64,000 bases of DNA from Sphingomonas sp. PAMC 26605. Its GTDB lineage: Bacteria > Pseudomonadota > Alphaproteobacteria > Sphingomonadales > Sphingomonadaceae. A model generated the notes under the pieces. It was not told the DNA's origin, searched no databases, and worked only from the letters and a program-made list of their open reading frames with translations. Positions 1 to 9,004 of the stretch are shown here, piece after piece. The position numbers were made by a program, and so were the translations under genes. The stretch covers positions 2,760,131 through 2,824,130 of the forward strand of contig NZ_JH584241.1 of NCBI RefSeq assembly GCF_000241485.1, written 5' to 3'. The stretch's first letter is position 1; every line of letters begins with the position of its first letter.

Positions 1-1435
1 TCGCGCTCGCCGCGTTCAGGCCGATCAGCTCGACGATCGTCCCGTGGCGCCGCATCCTGGTGACCAAATCCTCGAGCGTGCCGACCGCGGTGACGTCCCA
101 CAGATGCGCCCGCGTCAGGTCGATCCGGACGGTGCGCGCCGTGTCGCGCAGGTCGAATTGATCGGCGAAGATATCGGCGCTGGCGAAGAACACCTGCCCC
201 GACACGGTGTAGCTGCGCGTATCGGTCGCCGGATCGAACGTGGTCTCGACGCGCAGCAGCTTGGTCACCTTGAAGGCGAAGAACACGCCGCTGAGCAGAA
301 CGCCGACGCCGACCCCGGCGGAGAGGTCGTGCGTCACCACCGTCACCACGACGGTCGCGAGCATGACGACGCCTGAGACCTTGGGATGCCGCGCCAGATC
401 GGCGAGCGAGCTCCACGAGAAGGTGCTGATCGACACCATGATCATGATCGCGACGAGCGCCGCGACGGGCACCTGCGCGACCCATGGGCGCAGCGGCACC
501 ATGATGACGAGCAGGAACACCCCCGCCGCCAGCGTCGACAGCCGCCCGCGGCCGCCATAGCGGACGTTGCCGACGGTCTGGCCGATCATGCCGCAGCCCG
601 CGATCCCACCGAACAGGCCGGCAGCGACGTTCGCCAGCCCGAGCCCGCTGCATTCGCGCGCCTTCGAGCTGCTGGTGTCGGTGAGATCGTCGACGACGCT
701 CGCCGTCATCATCGATTCGAGCAGGCCGACCGCGGCCATCGCGAAGGCGTAGGGCGCGACGATGCGCAGCGTCGCCCAGTCGAGCGGGACATTCGGCAGA
801 GCGAACGCCGGCAACGACGTGGGGAGCCGGCCGAGATCGGCGACGGTGTGGATCGGCATCGGGAAGGCGATGCTGATCGCGGTGAGCACGACGATGCAGA
901 TCAGCGGCGAGGGGATCGCGGTCGTGATGCGCGGCACGAGATAGATGATCGCCAGCCCGCCCGCGATCATCGCATAGGTGTGCCAGGTGACGCCGAGCAT
1001 CTGCGGCACCTGCGCCGAGAAGATCAGGATCGCGAGCGCGTTGACGAACCCCGTCCGCACCGAGCGCGAGACGAAGCGCAGCAGCACGTCGAGCTTGAGC
1101 AGCCCGAACACGATCTGCAGCAGCCCGGCGAGCACCGTCGCGTAGAGCAGGAATTGCAGGCCGTGGCCGTGGACGAGCGCCGCCGCGACGAGCGCGACCG
1201 AGCCGGCGGCGCCCGAGATCATCGCCGGGCGACCGCCGACAAAGGCGAGGACGATGCCGATCACGAACGAGGCGAACAGGCCGACCTCGGGGTCGATCCC
1301 GGCGACGAACGAAAAGGCGATGACTTCGGGGATCAGCGCAAAGGTGCCGACCAGGCCCGCGAGCAGGTCGCGCCGGGCGCCACCGACGTCGCTGAACCAT
1401 TCGGCGCGATACCGCGAGAGGGGGGTGCTATTCAT
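1..1435 (-). CDS. SulP family anion permease with STAS domain (3' end missing)
   Basis: Inner-membrane SulP-family transporter, the family that carries sulfate, bicarbonate or other anions. It starts at the ATG at 1435 (MNSTPLSRYR) and runs off the left edge after about 478 codons, so the stop is not visible. The first ~385 residues are a long run of hydrophobic helices with the SulP-type opening (DLLAGLVGTFALIPEVIAFS) and a conserved GLLESMMTASVVDD stretch in the middle. The last visible ~90 residues look like a STAS domain (YTVSGQVFFASADIF, then IDLTRAHLWDVTAVGTLED). The substrate cannot be told from sequence. It shares strand with the pentapeptide gene upstream but is separated from it by ~180 bases. 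Confidence 0.92.
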   Translation of the reverse strand, partial: MNSTPLSRYRAEWFSDVGGARRDLLAGLVGTFALIPEVIAFSFVAGIDPEVGLFASFVIGIVLAFVGGRPAMISGAAGSVALVAAALVHGHGLQFLLYATVLAGLLQIVFGLLKLDVLLRFVSRSVRTGFVNALAILIFSAQVPQMLGVTWHTYAMIAGGLAIIYLVPRITTAIPSPLICIVVLTAISIAFPMPIHTVADLGRLPTSLPAFALPNVPLDWATLRIVAPYAFAMAAVGLLESMMTASVVDDLTDTSSSKARECSGLGLANVAAGLFGGIAGCGMIGQTVGNVRYGGRGRLSTLAAGVFLLVIMVPLRPWVAQVPVAALVAIMIMVSISTFSWSSLADLARHPKVSGVVMLATVVVTVVTHDLSAGVGVGVLLSGVFFAFKVTKLLRVETTFDPATDTRSYTVSGQVFFASADIFADQFDLRDTARTVRIDLTRAHLWDVTAVGTLEDLVTRMRRHGTIVELIGLNAASA

Positions 1436-1614
1436 AAAGGGAGTGTCCGCAGAAATCGCAGCTGCGCCGTCTCTCGAGAGCGGCGTCAAAAAAGAGTGCG
1501 ATGTGCGTTGTCCGGCGGATCGGCGGCCGGAATAGCCACCCGGATTTGCACCGGGTCCATACGAGTACGCCCTGGATAGCGGGAATCGTGCTGCGGTGCA
1601 ACACGCAGCGGGCG

Positions 1615-2301
1615 TTAAAGGACGCGCAGCTCCAATTCGCCCAGCAACTGCCCGGCTTGCTCGCGCGAGATTGTCGCGCCGCGGAACTGGCGCGCATCTA
1701 CTAGGGCGATCCCTCCCAGATCGCAGCCGCGCAGATCGGCCCCGTCGAAGCGGCAACCGGCGACACCGGCGTCGCGCAGGCTGCACTCCTCGAACACCGC
1801 CGCGCGAAAATCGCTCTTGCGCAGATCGGCCTGGCCGAAGTCGAGCTTGCGCAGCGTCTGCTTGCGGAACGAGAAGCCGGGCAGCTTGGCGTTGATCAGC
1901 AGCACTTCGTCGAAGCGCAGATCGAACGTTTTGGCGTCGGTGAGGTCGGCGAAGGTGAGCTTGCAGCGTTCGAAGCTGGCCGCGGTCAGCGTGGCATTGC
2001 GCAGGCTTGCATTGTTGAGGTCGCTCGCCTCGAAGCGCGCGTCGGCGAGATCGGCGCGGGTGAACTGCGCGAAGGCGGCGCGACACGACACCCACGCCGT
2101 CGCTTCGAGCCGCGCGCCCGACAGATCGGCGCGGCGCAGGCTGCAGCGCTCGACGCGCCAGTGCGACAGATCGAGCCCCGACAGATCGCTGTCGTCGAGA
2201 TTGCAGTCGACCAGATGCTGCGCGCCGGACGCGACGAGGCGTTCGATATCGGCGCGTTGCAGCGGTTCGACGCTCGACACGGTGGGGAGGGGCGCGGTCA
2301 T
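1615..2301 (-). CDS. Pentapeptide-repeat protein, Qnr/MfpA-like layout
   Basis: A 228-residue protein built almost wholly of A(D/N)LXX pentapeptide repeats (DLSGLDLSHW, ADLSGARLEA, ADLADARFEA, ADLRKSDFRA, ADLRGCDLGG), which fold as a right-handed quadrilateral beta-helix. A less regular stretch near residues 125-150 splits two coils. The last ~20 residues (ISREQAGQLLGELELRVL) look like the C-terminal helix that dimerises Qnr and MfpA. Size and layout match DNA-gyrase-mimicking proteins of that kind, but many pentapeptide proteins have no known role, so gyrase protection is inference. No signal peptide is present, which suggests a cytoplasmic protein. Confidence 0.85.
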   Translation of the reverse strand: MTAPLPTVSSVEPLQRADIERLVASGAQHLVDCNLDDSDLSGLDLSHWRVERCSLRRADLSGARLEATAWVSCRAAFAQFTRADLADARFEASDLNNASLRNATLTAASFERCKLTFADLTDAKTFDLRFDEVLLINAKLPGFSFRKQTLRKLDFGQADLRKSDFRAAVFEECSLRDAGVAGCRFDGADLRGCDLGGIALVDARQFRGATISREQAGQLLGELELRVL

Positions 2302-2336
2302 CGCTCTTCCTATCGCGATGCGCCGCGCAGCGCGAC

Positions 2337-3197
2337 CTATTGGAAAGCGATCAGCTTGACGGTGTCGGGAAGCGGCGGGGTGGCGCCTGCGGAATGGTCG
2401 AGCCGCGCAGCGATCGCTTCGATGATCGGAGCGATCACCGCGCCGTCGGGATGGTGCCCGGCGCCGCGGATGACCGCGCTGAAGCCGTCGCGCTTGGCGA
2501 GGAAGGCGGCCTTGTGGAGTTCCTGCCCCATCGCGGCAGGGACGGTGTCGTCGGCAAGACCGTGGATCAGGAAATAGGGCTCGTCGAGCTTGGGCACCGC
2601 GGCGAGATTGTCGTAGCGGTCCGCAATGAAGCTGCGCGCGATCTTGGGCGCCATCGCACGCAGGCCGGTGAAGGTGCCGATCGTCACCAGCGCGTCGAGC
2701 TTCTGCCGCATCGCCAAGCCGAACGCGACGCCGCCGCCGATGCTGTGGCCGATAACGATCACGCGGTTGCTTCCGGCAAGCCGTCGCGCCTCGGCGTAGA
2801 ACGCATCGGCGTCGCGCCCGAGGCCGGCTTCGTCGGCGCGGCCGGGATTGCCCGAATAACCGCGATATTCGGCGGCGACGACGCCATAGCCCGCGGCGAC
2901 GAGCGGTGCGAACCAGTCGAGCGAGCCCATCGCGCTCGACGCATTGCCGTGGAAGACGAGCAGCGTCGGCTTGCCCGGTCGAGGCGCGATCTCGGCACCG
3001 GTGATGGCGAGGCCGTCGCTTGTCTTCACCGTCACCCGCTGCGCGCCTGCGGGAAGCGGCGCGGTGGCGATCGGGGCGGTCGGCGCGGGGTAGATCCGGT
3101 CATGGATCAATTGGCTCGACCCGGGGCCGGCAGCCGCGACGAGGAGCGTTGCGCCGAGCGCCGCTTGTCCGAGCAAACGGATTTTACGCGGTTTCAT
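2337..3197 (-). CDS. Exported alpha/beta hydrolase
   Basis: A 286-residue serine hydrolase. The chosen ATG at 3197 has an AAAGGAGA ribosome site five bases upstream; an in-frame start 21 codons earlier lacks one and would spoil the signal peptide. The N terminus (MKPRKIRLLGQAALGATLLV) is a basic, hydrophobic export signal. Visible catalytic elements are the HGNAS oxyanion strand, the nucleophile elbow GHSIGGG, an acid in HGLADDTVP and a His in GAGHHPDG, the usual order for a dienelactone-hydrolase-like or BEM46-like fold. Substrate unknown. It is divergent from the DUF418 gene. Confidence 0.85.
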   Translation of the reverse strand: MKPRKIRLLGQAALGATLLVAAAGPGSSQLIHDRIYPAPTAPIATAPLPAGAQRVTVKTSDGLAITGAEIAPRPGKPTLLVFHGNASSAMGSLDWFAPLVAAGYGVVAAEYRGYSGNPGRADEAGLGRDADAFYAEARRLAGSNRVIVIGHSIGGGVAFGLAMRQKLDALVTIGTFTGLRAMAPKIARSFIADRYDNLAAVPKLDEPYFLIHGLADDTVPAAMGQELHKAAFLAKRDGFSAVIRGAGHHPDGAVIAPIIEAIAARLDHSAGATPPLPDTVKLIAFQ

Positions 3198-3304
3198 AAG
3201 TCTCCTTTGCGGCGCCCGCGCTCCCCGCAAGCGCGATCGTGTTATGGTTGCATAACACACGTCATCGCGCTATACTTTTCGCGCTTTGAGGTCATGGGGG
3301 GATC

Positions 3305-4663
3305 ATGTCCGACGTCGCGATCACCACTGCCGCCGAACCCGATGGCGCGCCGCGCATCGTGGTGCTCGATATCCTGCGGGGCGTTGCGATCCTCGGCATC
3401 CTGTTCATGAACATCAACGACATGGGGCAGTCGCTCTATGCCTCGTTCGACGACATCCGCCATCTCGGCTGGTCGGCGAGCGATCAGGTCGCATGGTGGC
3501 TGCGCGAGGTGTTCGCCAACGGCACGGCGCGCTGCATGCTCGAGATGCTGTTCGGCGCCGGGATGGTGATCCTCACCGATCGCGTCGCCGAGCGCGCAGG
3601 CGAGTGGGTCGTGCTGCGGCGCTATTATGTCCGCAATCTGATCCTGTTCGGCTTCGGGCTCATCCACGTTTTCCTCCTGCTGTGGCCCGGCGACATCCTG
3701 CACACCTATGGGCTTGCCGCGCTGGTGGCGTTCCTGTTCCGGCGGCTGCGCCCGCGGTTGCTGATCATGATCGGGCTGACGCTGGCGCTGTTCCAGCTCG
3801 TCGCCGGCGGCTATTTCGGCTATTACCAGACGCTGCAGACGCGCGCGCAGGTCGCCGCGATCGAGGCGCGGGTCGCGGCGGGCGCCAGGCCGACCGTTGA
3901 CGAGCGCAAGCTGCTCACGAGCAAGGCGGAGCGAACCAAGAAGCGCGCGGAGAACAAGGCGAAGTCGCGCCGCAACATCGCCGCCGAGGACACCGCGCGC
4001 ACCGGCAGCTTCGCGAGCTGGGCGGCGGCGCAATGGCACAGCTTCCTCGATCTGGAATCGCAATTCCTCGAATTGCTGTTCGTCTGGGAGGCCGCGAGCG
4101 TGATGCTGCTCGGCGCCGCGCTGTACAAGCTTGGCGTGCTGCAGGGGCGGCGCTCGCGGCGTTTCTATGCCTGGACCGCGGTGATCGCCTACGGCGTCGG
4201 GATACCGTTGCGCGTGATCGGCGCGCACGAGCAGATGCAGTTCGGCGACGGCCCCTATACCTTCTGGGCGAGCTACGAGATCGCGCGCCAGGCGATGACG
4301 CTCGGGCATGTCGCGCTGATCAACCTGCTCGTCTCGACCGCGATCGGCGCGCGGCTGCTGCAGCCGTTCGTCGCGGCGGGGCGCACCGCGCTGTCGATCT
4401 ATATCGCGCAGACGATGATTTGCTTGTGGGTGCTGTATCCGCCGTTCGTGCTCGCGCTGTACGGCAAGATGAGCTGGGGGCCGCTGATGGTGACCTCGCT
4501 CGTGATCGACGCGGTGCTGCTGGTCGGGGCGAACCTGTGGGTGCGGCAGTACGACATCGCGCCGGTCGAATGGGCGTGGCGGTCGCTGGTCGAACGGCGC
4601 GTGCTGCCTTGGCGCAAACGCCCGCGCGCGCCGCTGCCGAGCGGTGCGCCCGCGCTCGCCTGA
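3305..4663 (+). CDS. DUF418 (YeiB-like) multi-pass membrane protein
   Basis: A 452-residue inner-membrane protein. It opens with RIVVLDILRGVAILGILFMN, the typical start of DUF418/YeiB proteins, and has about ten hydrophobic segments. A charged cytoplasmic stretch at roughly residues 185-225 (rich in K, R and A) splits it. The C-terminal half carries the DUF418 signature: GRTALSIYIAQ and then a final helix followed by PVEWAWRSL. The family resembles acyltransferase-3 proteins but has no agreed function. The ATG follows a GGGGGA site. It stands alone between divergent and downstream promoters. Confidence 0.88.
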   Translation: MSDVAITTAAEPDGAPRIVVLDILRGVAILGILFMNINDMGQSLYASFDDIRHLGWSASDQVAWWLREVFANGTARCMLEMLFGAGMVILTDRVAERAGEWVVLRRYYVRNLILFGFGLIHVFLLLWPGDILHTYGLAALVAFLFRRLRPRLLIMIGLTLALFQLVAGGYFGYYQTLQTRAQVAAIEARVAAGARPTVDERKLLTSKAERTKKRAENKAKSRRNIAAEDTARTGSFASWAAAQWHSFLDLESQFLELLFVWEAASVMLLGAALYKLGVLQGRRSRRFYAWTAVIAYGVGIPLRVIGAHEQMQFGDGPYTFWASYEIARQAMTLGHVALINLLVSTAIGARLLQPFVAAGRTALSIYIAQTMICLWVLYPPFVLALYGKMSWGPLMVTSLVIDAVLLVGANLWVRQYDIAPVEWAWRSLVERRVLPWRKRPRAPLPSGAPALA

Positions 4664-4745
4664 CGCCCCTTTACCTCGCGCACGGTCCCCGCGATAAGCG
4701 CGCTCAAACGCCCGTCTGGGGCGCGACAGGGACTGGAGATGCGGG

Positions 4746-6974
4746 ATGCGGGCGAGTTGGGCTTTTGCGGGCGTGATGCTCGCCTGTGCGGCGGTGCCGG
4801 CGATGGCTGCTGATCCTGCACCCAGCCAGCTCACGCTGAAGGCCGTGTTCGGCAGCCCCGATCTGTCGGGCGTCCAGCCGCGCGGCGTCAAGCTCTCGCC
4901 CGACGGGACGCTGCTCACGTCGCTGCGCCCGCGCGCCGAGGAGAAGGAGCGTTTCGACCTGTGGGCGCGCGACACGCGCACCGGCGAAGAGCGCATGCTG
5001 GTCGATTCGAAGAAGGTCGGATCTGGCGCCGAACTGTCCGAGGCCGAGAAGATGCAGCGCGAGCGTGCGCGCATCGCCGGCTCGAAGGGCATCGTCACCT
5101 ATGACTGGGCGCCCGACGGCAAGACGATCTTGGTGCCGATCGACGGCGACCTGTATCTCGCCGGACTCGACGGCACCACGCGCCGCCTGACCAACGCGCC
5201 GGGCGATGGCGCGCTCAACCCGGTGATCAGTCCCAAGGGTGGCTTCGTCAGTTTCGTGCGCGGGCAGAATCTGTTCGTCCAGCCGCTCGGCGGCGGCGAG
5301 GCGCGCGCCGTCAGCAGCGATGGCGGCGGCACGGTGCATTGGGGCGAGGCCGAGTTCGTCGCGCAGGAGGAAATGGACCGCCGCACGGGCTATTGGTGGT
5401 CGCCGCAGGACAGCCATATCGCGGTCGAGCGCTTCGACGAGGCCCCCGTCGGGATCGTCACCCGCGCGGCGATCGGCGCGAACGGGACCAAGGTCTATGA
5501 TCAGCGCTACCCCGCCGCCGGTACGCCCAACGTCGCGGTCGCACTGTACGTGATGAAGGCGGACGGGTCGGGCAAGGTCAAGGTCGACCTCGGCAGCAAC
5601 CCCGACATCTATCTCGCGCGCGTCGACTGGACGCCCGACGGCAGCGCCTTGCTCGTCCAGCGCGAGAGCCGCGACCAGAAGACGCTCGACATGCTCAAGG
5701 TCGATCCCGCGACCGGCAAGGCCACGGTGCTGTTCACCGAAAAATCGGGCACGCGCAGCTGGCTCAACCTGTCCGACGCGTATCGCCCGATGAAGGACGG
5801 CAGCCTGATCTGGCGCTCCGAGCGGACCGGCTTCGGCCACCTCTACCGCTTCGACAAGGGCCAGTGGACCGCGCTGACCAAGGGCGACTGGGTCGTCCAG
5901 GCGCTGCTCGGTGTCGACGAGGCCAAGGGCCGGCTGTTCTTCACCGGCAACAAGGACGGCGTGCTCGAGCAGCATCTCTATTCGGTCGATATCGCGCATC
6001 CGAACCAGATCACCCGCCTCACCGAGGCGGGCTGGTGGAACAGCGGCACGATGGACGACGCCGCCACGCGGATGATCGTCTCGCGCTCGAGCCCGACCCA
6101 GCCGACGCAGGTCTATCTCGCCGATGTGGACGGCAAGCGGCTGTCGTGGATCAACGAGAATGCGATCAAGCCGGGGCATCCCTACTACCCGTATCTCGCG
6201 CGCCACCAGCAGACCAAGTTCGGCACGATCAAGGCCGACGACGGGACGACGCTCTATTACGAGATGATCACCCCACCGCTCGAACCCGGCAAGAAATACC
6301 CCGTCTTCTTCCAGCACTATGGCGGCCCCGGCACCGGGCAGCAGGTCACGCGCGGCTGGGGCGGGGCGTTGCCGCAATACCTCGTCCAGCACGGCTATAT
6401 CTATTTCCAGATCGACAATCGCGGCTCGTACAATCGCGGCAAGGCGTTCGAGGATCACATCTACCGCGCGATGGGCACGGTCGAGGTCGCCGACCAGCTC
6501 GCCGGCGCGAAGTTCATCAAGAGCCAGCCGTTCGTCGATCCATCTAAGGTGGCCATCTATGGTTGGTCGTATGGCGGCTATATGACGCTCAAGATGCTCG
6601 AGGCGAACCAGGGCGTCTATGCGGCGGGCGTGTCGGGTGCGCCGGTGACGCAATGGGAGCAGTACGACACCCATTATACCGAGCGCTACATGGGCTCGCC
6701 GGTGGCGGACAAGCAGGCCTATCTCGCGTCGGATGCGCTCGGCAAGGCGCCCGACATCAAGGATCCGCTGCTGCTGATCCACGGCATGGCCGACGACAAT
6801 GTCGTCTTCACCAACTCGACCGCGCTCGCCGCACGGATGCAGGCGACCGCGACGCCGTTCGAGATGATGTTCTACCCGGGCTACACCCACCGCGTCGCTG
6901 GCCCCGGGATCAGCGAGCATCTGTGGGGGACGATTTTGACTTTCCTCGATCGGAACGTGAAGGACAAAAAATAG
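4746..6974 (+). CDS. Dipeptidyl peptidase IV (S9 family), periplasmic
   Basis: A 742-residue serine peptidase of family S9B that removes N-terminal dipeptides, usually X-Pro. A signal peptide (MRASWAFAGVMLACAAVPAMA) directs it to the periplasm. The N-terminal ~480 residues form the beta-propeller and contain the substrate-gripping glutamate motif FVAQEEMDRR. The C-terminal hydrolase has the nucleophile Ser608 in GWSYGGYM, Asp683 in HGMADDNV and His715 in GYTHRV, all intact. Such peptidases are common in sphingomonads, where they take part in peptide scavenging. It is followed by a palindromic repeat element rather than a further gene. Confidence 0.95.
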   Translation: MRASWAFAGVMLACAAVPAMAADPAPSQLTLKAVFGSPDLSGVQPRGVKLSPDGTLLTSLRPRAEEKERFDLWARDTRTGEERMLVDSKKVGSGAELSEAEKMQRERARIAGSKGIVTYDWAPDGKTILVPIDGDLYLAGLDGTTRRLTNAPGDGALNPVISPKGGFVSFVRGQNLFVQPLGGGEARAVSSDGGGTVHWGEAEFVAQEEMDRRTGYWWSPQDSHIAVERFDEAPVGIVTRAAIGANGTKVYDQRYPAAGTPNVAVALYVMKADGSGKVKVDLGSNPDIYLARVDWTPDGSALLVQRESRDQKTLDMLKVDPATGKATVLFTEKSGTRSWLNLSDAYRPMKDGSLIWRSERTGFGHLYRFDKGQWTALTKGDWVVQALLGVDEAKGRLFFTGNKDGVLEQHLYSVDIAHPNQITRLTEAGWWNSGTMDDAATRMIVSRSSPTQPTQVYLADVDGKRLSWINENAIKPGHPYYPYLARHQQTKFGTIKADDGTTLYYEMITPPLEPGKKYPVFFQHYGGPGTGQQVTRGWGGALPQYLVQHGYIYFQIDNRGSYNRGKAFEDHIYRAMGTVEVADQLAGAKFIKSQPFVDPSKVAIYGWSYGGYMTLKMLEANQGVYAAGVSGAPVTQWEQYDTHYTERYMGSPVADKQAYLASDALGKAPDIKDPLLLIHGMADDNVVFTNSTALAARMQATATPFEMMFYPGYTHRVAGPGISEHLWGTILTFLDRNVKDKK

Positions 6975-6999
6975 GGTCAGGCGTTCGCCTTCCCATCGG

Positions 7000-7122
7000 T
7001 CATTCCCGCGTAGGCGGGGATGCCTCCTTACTGTCATCCCCGCGGAGGCGGGGATCCATTGGCAGGGACGCGCTTAATTTGCGAGACCTGCCAGTATGGA
7101 TTCCCGCCTTCGCGGGAATGAC
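7000..7122. repeat. REP-like palindromic element, three units
   Basis: Three copies of the unit TCATTCCCGCGNAGGCGGGA lie at 7000-7021, 7033-7059 and, inverted, 7096-7122. The second and third are mirror images that extend through ATCCATNNTGGCAGG, so the pair can form one large hairpin, and each unit also forms its own small hairpin (CCCGC/GCGGG). This is a dispersed intergenic repeat of the type common in proteobacterial genomes; it may also end transcription of the upstream peptidase gene. Confidence 0.85.
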
Positions 7123-7189
7123 GGAGGAGGGGGCAACGATACGAGTCTACCCCTAGTCCCCACCGCCCCTCTCCCATAAGACCCGCCGC

Positions 7190-7906
7190 ATGCGGTTCCT
7201 CACCACCTTCCACCTCTGGCCGTTCCTCGACACGGTCGTCAGTTACCTCGTCGCGTTCATCCTCGGCACGCTGATCGGCGCCGAACGCCAGTATCGCCAG
7301 CGCACCGCGGGCCTACGCACCAACGCGCTCGTCGCGCTCGGCTCGGCGGCGTTCGTCGATCTCGGGCAGCGCTTGGGCGGCGACATCGAGTCGATCCGGA
7401 TCATCGCCTATGTCGTGTCGGGGATCGGCTTCCTCGGCGCGGGCGTGATCATGAAGGAGGGGATGAACGTCCGCGGGCTCAACACCGCGGCGACTTTGTG
7501 GTGCTCGGCCGCAGTTGGCGCGATCGCGGGGAGCGACATGATCGCCGAGGCGGTGCTGCTGACAGGCTTCGTCATCCTCGCCAACACGATGCTCCGCCCG
7601 CTCGTCGACGCGATCAACCGTATCCCGCTGGAAGGGCGCAGCGTCGAGGCGACCTATAGCGTGACGATCACCACCGATGCCGAGGAAGCCGGCCCGATGG
7701 GCGACTTGCTGACCGAGCATCTCGAAACCGCACAGCTCCCGGTCGCCGAACTCGATATCGTCTCGCGTGGCGAGGACCGGGTGGAGATTGTGGCGAAGCT
7801 CGTCAGTACCAATATAGCGGTCAGCGAGCTCGACGCGCTGACCGATCATCTCGCCACGGTGCATGGAATAACCCATGCCACCTGGCAGGCGCGCACGCAC
7901 GATTAG
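7190..7906 (+). CDS. MgtC/SapB family membrane protein
   Basis: A 238-residue protein with an N-terminal MgtC/SapB membrane domain (residues ~1-140, about five helices) bearing the signature GTLIGAERQYRQRTAGLRTN followed by ALVALGSAAF. The C-terminal ~90 residues form a soluble ACT-like domain as in MgtC. Members are tied to survival in low magnesium, acid pH or macrophages, but not as magnesium importers in their own right. There is no mgtA/mgtB pump gene nearby and no long leader, so the magnesium link is only by family. Read alone, upstream of asd. Confidence 0.9.
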   Translation: MRFLTTFHLWPFLDTVVSYLVAFILGTLIGAERQYRQRTAGLRTNALVALGSAAFVDLGQRLGGDIESIRIIAYVVSGIGFLGAGVIMKEGMNVRGLNTAATLWCSAAVGAIAGSDMIAEAVLLTGFVILANTMLRPLVDAINRIPLEGRSVEATYSVTITTDAEEAGPMGDLLTEHLETAQLPVAELDIVSRGEDRVEIVAKLVSTNIAVSELDALTDHLATVHGITHATWQARTHD

Positions 7907-7967
7907 CAAAGCGATTGGACGTGCCGGCGTAATGTCGCTACGGGCGCGATCCGAATTGGAGGATTAC

Positions 7968-8996
7968 ATGGGTTATCGGATCGTGGTCGCGGGCGCGACG
8001 GGCAATGTCGGGCGCGAGATGCTCAATATTCTGAGCGAGCGCGAGTTCCCGCTCGACGATATCGCCGTGGTCGCCTCGTCGCGCAGCCAGGGCGACGAGG
8101 TCGATTTCGGCGAGACGGGCAGGAAGCTCAAGGTCCAGAACATCGACCATTTCGACCCGACCGGCTGGGACATGGCGCTGTTCGCGATCGGCTCGGAAGG
8201 GACCAAGCTGCATGCCCCGCGCTTTGCCGCGGCGGGCTGCACGGTGATCGACAATTCGTCGCTCTACCGGATGGACCCCGACGTGCCGCTGATCGTGCCC
8301 GAAGTGAACCCCGATGCGATCGCCGGCTACACGCGCCGCAACATCATCGCCAACCCCAACTGCTCGACCGCGCAGATGGTAGTCGCGCTCAAGCCGCTCC
8401 ACGATTTCGCCAAGATCAAGCGCGTCGTCGTGTCGACCTATCAGTCGGTGTCGGGCGCGGGCAAGGCGGGGATGGACGAGCTGTTCGAGCAATCGCGCAA
8501 CATCTTCGTCGGCGATTCGGCCGAGGCCAAGAAGTTCACCAAGCAGATCGCGTTCAACGTGATCCCGCACATCGACAGCTTCCTCGACGACGGGTCGACC
8601 AAGGAAGAGTGGAAGATGGTGGTCGAGACCAAGAAGATCCTCGATCCCAAGATCAAGGTCACTGCAACCTGCGTGCGCGTGCCGGTGTTCGTCGGGCATT
8701 CGGAGTCGATCAACATCGAGTTCGAGAACGAGATCTCGGCGGCACAGGCGCAGAAGATCCTCCGCGAGGCGCCCGGCGTGATGCTCGTCGACAAGCGCGA
8801 GGACGGCGGATACGTGACGCCGGTCGAATGCGTCGGCGAATATGCCACCTTCATCAGCCGCGTCCGCGAGGATTCGACCGTCGAGAACGGGCTGTCGCTG
8901 TGGTGCGTCAGCGACAACCTCCGCAAGGGCGCGGCGCTCAACGCGGTGCAGATCGCCGAATTGCTCGGGCGGCGCTATCTCGGCAAGGGCGACTGA
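7968..8996 (+). CDS. asd: Aspartate-semialdehyde dehydrogenase
   Basis: Makes aspartate-4-semialdehyde from aspartyl phosphate with NADPH, the branch point to lysine/diaminopimelate, threonine and methionine. The 342-residue product begins MGYRIVVAGATGNVGREMLN, giving the GxTGxVG nucleotide-binding loop. The catalytic cysteine is in NPNCSTAQM and the substrate-binding region includes SVSGAGKAGMDEL. The ATG at 7968 has GGAGG six bases upstream, so in-frame starts further upstream are rejected. It converges with the P450 gene with only eight bases between stops. Confidence 0.97.
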   Translation: MGYRIVVAGATGNVGREMLNILSEREFPLDDIAVVASSRSQGDEVDFGETGRKLKVQNIDHFDPTGWDMALFAIGSEGTKLHAPRFAAAGCTVIDNSSLYRMDPDVPLIVPEVNPDAIAGYTRRNIIANPNCSTAQMVVALKPLHDFAKIKRVVVSTYQSVSGAGKAGMDELFEQSRNIFVGDSAEAKKFTKQIAFNVIPHIDSFLDDGSTKEEWKMVVETKKILDPKIKVTATCVRVPVFVGHSESINIEFENEISAAQAQKILREAPGVMLVDKREDGGYVTPVECVGEYATFISRVREDSTVENGLSLWCVSDNLRKGAALNAVQIAELLGRRYLGKGD

Positions 8997-9004
8997 ACCC
9001 GAGC

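Noticed and set aside
4704..7037. A 777-codon minus-strand frame over the DPP IV gene
   Set aside because: The plus-strand frame has a signal peptide and a full catalytic triad; the antisense one has none.
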